DNA from: Ancylobacter novellus
GTDB taxonomy: Bacteria > Pseudomonadota > Alphaproteobacteria > Rhizobiales > Xanthobacteraceae
Length of the DNA: 12,094 nucleotides
Assembly (NCBI GenBank): GCA_003241485.1
Contig: QFQD01000091.1
Span: forward strand, 1 to 12,094
Reading direction: 5' to 3'
Position numbers and translations under genes: made by a program. The notes beneath the pieces are model-generated. The model ran no database searches, was not told the DNA's origin, and worked only from the letters and a program-made list of their open reading frames with translations. This document shows positions 8,171 through 12,094 of this stretch, piece after piece (the stretch's first letter is position 1; each line of letters starts with the position of its first letter).

Positions 8171-9619
8171 ATGGCCGGCGACATCCGCTTCCTGCTCAAT
8201 GCCGGTGAGGTGCGCGTCGCGGTCGCGGGCCCCGGCGACACGCTGCTGGATTTCCTGCGGCTGGAACGCCGTCTCACCGGCACCAAGGAAGGCTGCGCGG
8301 AAGGCGACTGCGGCGCCTGCACGGTGCTGGTCGGCCGGCTGCAGGCGGGGGCGCTGGTGTATGAGCCGGTCAATGCCTGCATTCGCCTTCTCGCCTCCTG
8401 CCATGGCTGCCACATCGTCACGGTGGAACATCTCTCCGGCGCGGGCGGTCTGCATCCGGTCCAGCAGGCCATGGTGGAGCACCATGCCAGCCAGTGCGGC
8501 TTCTGCACGCCGGGCTTCGTCATGGCGCTGTACGGCCTGTGGATGCGCGATCCCGATCCGGGCGTCCTCGACATCGAGACCGCTCTGCAGGGCAATCTGT
8601 GCCGCTGCACCGGCTATGAGCCCATCGTGCAGGCGGCGCTGTCGGCGGCGCGCGCGGGGGGACAGGCCCGCGATGCGCTGAATGTCGAGCGCGCGGCGGT
8701 GACGGAAAAGCTCGCGGCGCTGGCCGGCACCGGCGCGGAGGTGAGCCGCGGCGAGGAGCGCGCCATTGTGCCCGGCGATGTCGATGCGCTCGCCGACGCG
8801 CTTGTCGCCCATCCCGAGGCCGTCATCGTCGCCGGCGCCACCGATGTCGGGCTATGGGTCACCAAGCATCTGCGCAACATCAGCCCCGGCATCTTCATCG
8901 GCCATCTGATGAAGGAGATGGTCGCGACCGATACGGAGATCCGCCTCGGCGCCGGCGTGACCTATTCGGAGTTCCTGACGCTGGCGCGCACCCATCTGCC
9001 GGAAGCCGAGCCCTATCTCCTGCGCATTGGCGGCTGGCAGGTGCGCAATGCCGGCACCATTGGCGGCAACATCGCCAATGGCTCGCCCATCGGCGAGATG
9101 CCGCCGCTGCTGATCGCGCTCGGTGCCCGTCTGACGCTGCGACGGGGTGCCGAGCGGCGCACCCTGCCGCTGGAAGAGTTCTTCATCGCCTATGGCCGGC
9201 AGGACCGCGCACCCGGCGAGTTCGTCGAGAGCATCCTCATCCCCCGTACGCACGGGGCGCGGATCGCCGCCTATAAGGTGTCCAAGCGCGCCCATGCCGA
9301 CATCTCCGCCGTCTCAGTGGGTTTCCTCATCCGCGAGAGCGGCGGGATAATAACGGAGGCCCGCATCGCCTTTGGCGGCATGGCGGGAACTCCGCAGCGG
9401 GCGCGTGCGGCCGAGGCGGCCCTGACGGGCAAGCCCTTCGCCCGCGAGAGCTTCGAGGCGGCGGCCGACGCGGTGCGGGGCGATTTCTCCCCGCTCACCG
9501 ACTGGCGTGCCAGCGCCGCCTATCGGCAGGCCGTCGCGTCCAATCTGTTCCGGCGCTTCTGGCTGGAGCAGTCCGGCACGGACGAGCCGGTGGGCATCGA
9601 TCGGCTGGTGAAGGCATGA
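8171..9619 (+). CDS. xdhA: Xanthine dehydrogenase small subunit (XdhA; 2Fe-2S and FAD)
   Basis: The electron-transfer subunit of xanthine dehydrogenase, which passes electrons from the molybdenum site through two [2Fe-2S] clusters and FAD to NAD+. The 482-residue product matches the Rhodobacter-type separate small subunit. The plant-ferredoxin-like cluster ligands are Cys42, Cys47, Cys50 and Cys70 (GCAEGDCGAC and VNAC). The second cluster ligands are Cys109, Cys112, Cys144 and Cys146 (QCGFCTPGF and NLCRCTGYEP). The FAD domain begins at about residue 195, with IVAGATDVGLW (219-229) and RNAGTIGGNIANGSPIGE (292-309); a CO-dehydrogenase flavoprotein C-terminal region follows. No twin-arginine signal is present, which fits a cytoplasmic enzyme. 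ATG 8171 is set by AAGGAG seven bases upstream; ATG 8166 is out of frame. It overlaps xdhB by 4 nt. Confidence 0.95.
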   Translation: MAGDIRFLLNAGEVRVAVAGPGDTLLDFLRLERRLTGTKEGCAEGDCGACTVLVGRLQAGALVYEPVNACIRLLASCHGCHIVTVEHLSGAGGLHPVQQAMVEHHASQCGFCTPGFVMALYGLWMRDPDPGVLDIETALQGNLCRCTGYEPIVQAALSAARAGGQARDALNVERAAVTEKLAALAGTGAEVSRGEERAIVPGDVDALADALVAHPEAVIVAGATDVGLWVTKHLRNISPGIFIGHLMKEMVATDTEIRLGAGVTYSEFLTLARTHLPEAEPYLLRIGGWQVRNAGTIGGNIANGSPIGEMPPLLIALGARLTLRRGAERRTLPLEEFFIAYGRQDRAPGEFVESILIPRTHGARIAAYKVSKRAHADISAVSVGFLIRESGGIITEARIAFGGMAGTPQRARAAEAALTGKPFARESFEAAADAVRGDFSPLTDWRASAAYRQAVASNLFRRFWLEQSGTDEPVGIDRLVKA

Positions 9620-11967
9620 GACCCGGGATGGCTGACATGAAGCACGAAGCCCTCGACACCGACATCGTCATTGGCGCCGCCCACCAGAGCGTGACCCATG
9701 ATTCCGCGGCCAAGCACGTCACCGGGCAGGCCGACTACACCGACGACCTGGTCGAGCCCGCCGGCACGCTGCATGCCGCCCTCGGCCTGTCGACCATCGC
9801 GCATGGCCGCGTCCGTTCGATGAATCTCGACAAGGTGCGCGCCGCGCCCGGCGTGGTCGCCGTGCTGACCGCCGCCGACATTGCCGGCGCTAACGACATC
9901 AGCCCCACCGGCAATCATGACGACCCGATCTTCGTCGCCGACGAGGTGATGTTCCACGGCCAGCCGCTCTTCGCCGTCATCGCCGAGAGCCGGCTTCAGG
10001 CCCGCCACGCGGCGGCGCGCGCCGAGATCGGCTACGAGGCGCTGCCGCATCATCTCGCCCCGCTCGCCGCCCGCGATGCCGGCATGGACTATGTGACCGA
10101 GCCGCTGCGCCTGCGCCGGGGCGAGCCTGAGACCGCCATGGCGCAGGCGCCGCGCCGTTGTGCCGGCCGTTTCGAGATCGGCGGGCAGGACCATTTCTAC
10201 CTCGAAGGCCAGATCGCGCTCGCCATTCCCGGCGAGGACGACGAGATGACGATCTTCGTCTCCACCCAGCACCCCAGCGAGGTGCAGCACATGGTGGCGC
10301 ATGCGCTCGGCGTGCGGGCCAATGCGGTGGTGGTCAATGTGCGGCGGATGGGCGGCGGGTTCGGCGGCAAGGAAACGCAGATGAACCTGTTCGCCTGCGT
10401 CGCCGCCATCGCGGCGCGCCGGCTCGGCCGGGCCGTCAAGCTGCGTCCCGACCGCGACGAGGACATGATCGCCACCGGCAAGCGGCACGATTTCGTCGTC
10501 GACTATGAGGTCGGGTTCGACGAAGCGGGGCGCATCCTCGCCGTCACCGGCGACTGGCATGCGCGCTGCGGCTTCTCCGCCGATCTGTCCGGCCCGGTGA
10601 CGGACCGGGCGCTGTTCCATGCCGACAACGCCTATTTCTATCCGGATGTGGAGCTGCGCTCGCATCCCTGGCGCACGCACACGGTGAGCAACACCGCCTT
10701 TCGCGGCTTTGGCGGGCCGCAGGGCGTCATCGTCGCCGAGCGGATCATCGAGGAGATCGCCTACGCCACCGGGCAGGACACGCTCGCCGTGCGCAAGGCC
10801 AATCTCTACCGCGACGGCCAGCTCACCCCCTACCACCAGCCGGTCGAGGACCAGATCCTGCCGCGCCTGTTCGAGGAGCTGGAAGCGAGCGCGGACTATG
10901 CCCGGCGCCGGAGTGAGGTGCTGGCCTTCAACGCGAAGGGCGGCGTCATCCGTCGCGGCATCGCGCTGACCCCGGTCAAGTTCGGCATCAGCTTCACCGC
11001 CACCCATTACAACCAGGCCGGCGCGCTGGTGCATGTCTATTCCGACGGCTCCGTGCATCTCAACCATGGCGGCTGCGAGATGGGGCAGGGGCTCAACACC
11101 AAGATCGCGCAAGTGGTGGCCGAGGCGTTCCAGATCGACATCGACCGCATCAAGGTGACGAAGACCACCACGGAGAAGGTGCCCAACACCTCGGCCACTG
11201 CGGCGTCCTCTGGCACCGACCTCAACGGCATGGCCGCGCTCGACGCCTGCCGGCAGATCCGCGAGCGGCTCGTGGCGTTCCTGTGCGCCAGCCGTGGCGC
11301 GGCGCCCGATGACGTGGTGTTCGTCCGCAATCGCGTGCTGGTGCGCGGCGAGGCGATCCCGTTCGAGCAGGTGGTGCGCGAGGCCTATTTCGCCCGCGTG
11401 CAGCTCTCCGCCGCCGGCTTTTACGCGACGCCGAAAATCCACTGGAACCGCGCCGAGGGGAAGGGACGGCCCTTCTACTATTTCGCCTATGGCGCGGCCT
11501 GTGCCGAGGTCTCGGTCGACACGCTCACCGGCGAATACACCACCGAGCGCGTCGACGTGCTGCACGATGTCGGCCATTCGCTCAACCCGGCCATCGACAA
11601 GGGGCAGGTGGAGGGCGCCTTCGTGCAGGGCGCCGGCTGGCTGACCAGCGAGGAATTGTGGTGGGACGACAAGGGTCGGCTGCGCACCCATGCGCCGTCC
11701 ACCTACAAGATCCCGCTCGCCTCCGACCGGCCGAAGATCTTCAACGTCCGCCTCGCGGAATGGTCGGTCAATCGCGAGCCCACCATCAAGCGCTCCAAGG
11801 CGGTGGGCGAGCCGCCCTTCATGCTCGGCATCAGCGTGTTCGAGGCGCTCGGCATGGCGGTGGCCTCGACGGCCGATTACCGCGAGGCGCCGCGTCTCGA
11901 CGCCCCGGCGACGCCGGAGCGCGTGCTGATGGCGGTGGAGCGTCTCCGGCGAGGAGGGGCGCGATGA
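9616..11967 (+). CDS. xdhB: Xanthine dehydrogenase large subunit (XdhB; molybdopterin-binding)
   Basis: The catalytic molybdenum subunit, which hydroxylates hypoxanthine to xanthine and xanthine to urate; it pairs with XdhA as a heterotetramer in Rhodobacter. The 783-residue product is full length. Purine active-site residues known from bovine and R. capsulatus enzymes are all present by motif: Glu197 in HFYLEGQ, Arg331 in TDRALFH, Phe365 in FRGFGGPQ, Phe460 in KFGISFT, and the catalytic base Glu732 in KAVGEPPF. Moco-contacting loops GGGFGGKE (247-254) and GCEMGQGLNTK (486-496) are also clear. This set, especially the Arg and Phe pair, favours a true purine dehydrogenase over aldehyde or CO dehydrogenases. 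The ATG at 9616 overlaps the xdhA stop; ATG 9628 or 9637 are possible alternatives, since the ribosome site for 9616 is weak. It overlaps xdhC by 4 nt. Confidence 0.95.
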   Translation: MRPGMADMKHEALDTDIVIGAAHQSVTHDSAAKHVTGQADYTDDLVEPAGTLHAALGLSTIAHGRVRSMNLDKVRAAPGVVAVLTAADIAGANDISPTGNHDDPIFVADEVMFHGQPLFAVIAESRLQARHAAARAEIGYEALPHHLAPLAARDAGMDYVTEPLRLRRGEPETAMAQAPRRCAGRFEIGGQDHFYLEGQIALAIPGEDDEMTIFVSTQHPSEVQHMVAHALGVRANAVVVNVRRMGGGFGGKETQMNLFACVAAIAARRLGRAVKLRPDRDEDMIATGKRHDFVVDYEVGFDEAGRILAVTGDWHARCGFSADLSGPVTDRALFHADNAYFYPDVELRSHPWRTHTVSNTAFRGFGGPQGVIVAERIIEEIAYATGQDTLAVRKANLYRDGQLTPYHQPVEDQILPRLFEELEASADYARRRSEVLAFNAKGGVIRRGIALTPVKFGISFTATHYNQAGALVHVYSDGSVHLNHGGCEMGQGLNTKIAQVVAEAFQIDIDRIKVTKTTTEKVPNTSATAASSGTDLNGMAALDACRQIRERLVAFLCASRGAAPDDVVFVRNRVLVRGEAIPFEQVVREAYFARVQLSAAGFYATPKIHWNRAEGKGRPFYYFAYGAACAEVSVDTLTGEYTTERVDVLHDVGHSLNPAIDKGQVEGAFVQGAGWLTSEELWWDDKGRLRTHAPSTYKIPLASDRPKIFNVRLAEWSVNREPTIKRSKAVGEPPFMLGISVFEALGMAVASTADYREAPRLDAPATPERVLMAVERLRRGGAR

Positions 11968-12094
11968 TCCGGGTCAGGATCGTGCGGGCTCGCGGCTCCA
12001 CCCCGCGCGAGGAGGGGGCGGAGATGTTCGTCGGGCGGGACGCCGTCAGCGGCACCATCGGCGGCGGCCATCTCGAATATATGGCCATCGACCG
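11964..12094 (+). CDS. xdhC: XdhC, molybdenum-cofactor maturation factor for xanthine dehydrogenase (5' part)
   Basis: The first 43 codons of an XdhC-family protein, cut by the window end. XdhC binds molybdenum cofactor, promotes its sulfuration and delivers it to XdhB; it is not part of the final enzyme. The visible part carries the family's N-terminal signature RARGSTPREEGAEMFV followed by SGTIGGGHLEY. The ATG overlaps the xdhB stop (ATGA) and has GAGGAGG at 11951-11957 upstream. Starting here leaves only eight residues before RARGSTPRE, shorter than many XdhC proteins, which carry an extra N-terminal helix of some 15-25 residues. The upstream frame stays open but shows no convincing start. 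The identification is firm; the exact start is less so. Confidence 0.9.
   Translation, partial: MIRVRIVRARGSTPREEGAEMFVGRDAVSGTIGGGHLEYMAID

Noticed and set aside
9520..11691. A 723-codon open frame on the - strand opposite xdhA/xdhB
   Set aside because: It lies antisense to a clearly conserved xdhB. Its translation is a low-complexity Gly/Ala/Arg/His/Asp-rich string typical of the complementary frame of GC-rich codons, and there is no recognisable domain.

Overview
The window is GC-rich (roughly two thirds G+C), tightly packed and free of mobile elements, RNA genes or CRISPR. The gene content points to an alphaproteobacterium, most likely of the order Hyphomicrobiales (Rhizobiales). The main reasons are a close match to the Agrobacterium-type ChvE sugar-binding protein with its GguA/GguB partners, and a two-subunit XdhA/XdhB xanthine dehydrogenase of the Rhodobacter type. 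The genus cannot be fixed from the sequence alone.

Region 1 (about 1-5593, + strand) is a sugar uptake and catabolism cluster. It holds a 2-dehydro-3-deoxygalactonokinase (dgoK), a 2-dehydro-3-deoxy-6-phosphogalactonate aldolase (dgoA), a periplasmic monosaccharide-binding protein (chvE), a double-domain sugar ABC ATPase (gguA) and its permease (gguB). DgoK and DgoA are the last two steps of the De Ley-Doudoroff route, which takes D-galactose through galactonate to pyruvate and glyceraldehyde-3-phosphate. ChvE-GguAB would bring in the sugar. dgoK/dgoA and gguA/gguB overlap by 4 nt. chvE and gguA are separated by a perfect 11-bp GC hairpin that probably sets a high binding-protein to ATPase ratio. 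The window opens inside the last codons of what looks like a further upstream gene of the same operon.

Region 2 (5594-5812) is a 219-nt spacer with GC-rich hairpins just after gguB and a candidate operator (GAAAC-type dyad) ahead of the next gene.

Region 3 (5813-12094) is a purine acquisition and oxidation cluster. It contains an AzgA/PbuG-type purine permease (+), a strong terminator, a convergent LysR-type regulator (- strand), and, divergent from that, xdhA-xdhB-xdhC (+) encoding xanthine dehydrogenase and its molybdenum-cofactor maturation factor. xdhC is cut by the window end. xdhA, xdhB and xdhC are chained by ATGA overlaps. The lysR-xdhA intergenic region carries an 11-bp imperfect palindrome inside a T-N11-A frame. 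A near copy lies upstream of the permease, so one LysR regulator may control both uptake and oxidation of purines.

No previously unknown system was seen. The more interesting points are the shared candidate operator, the physical joining of the DgoK/DgoA branch to chvE-gguAB, and small expression-tuning structures.
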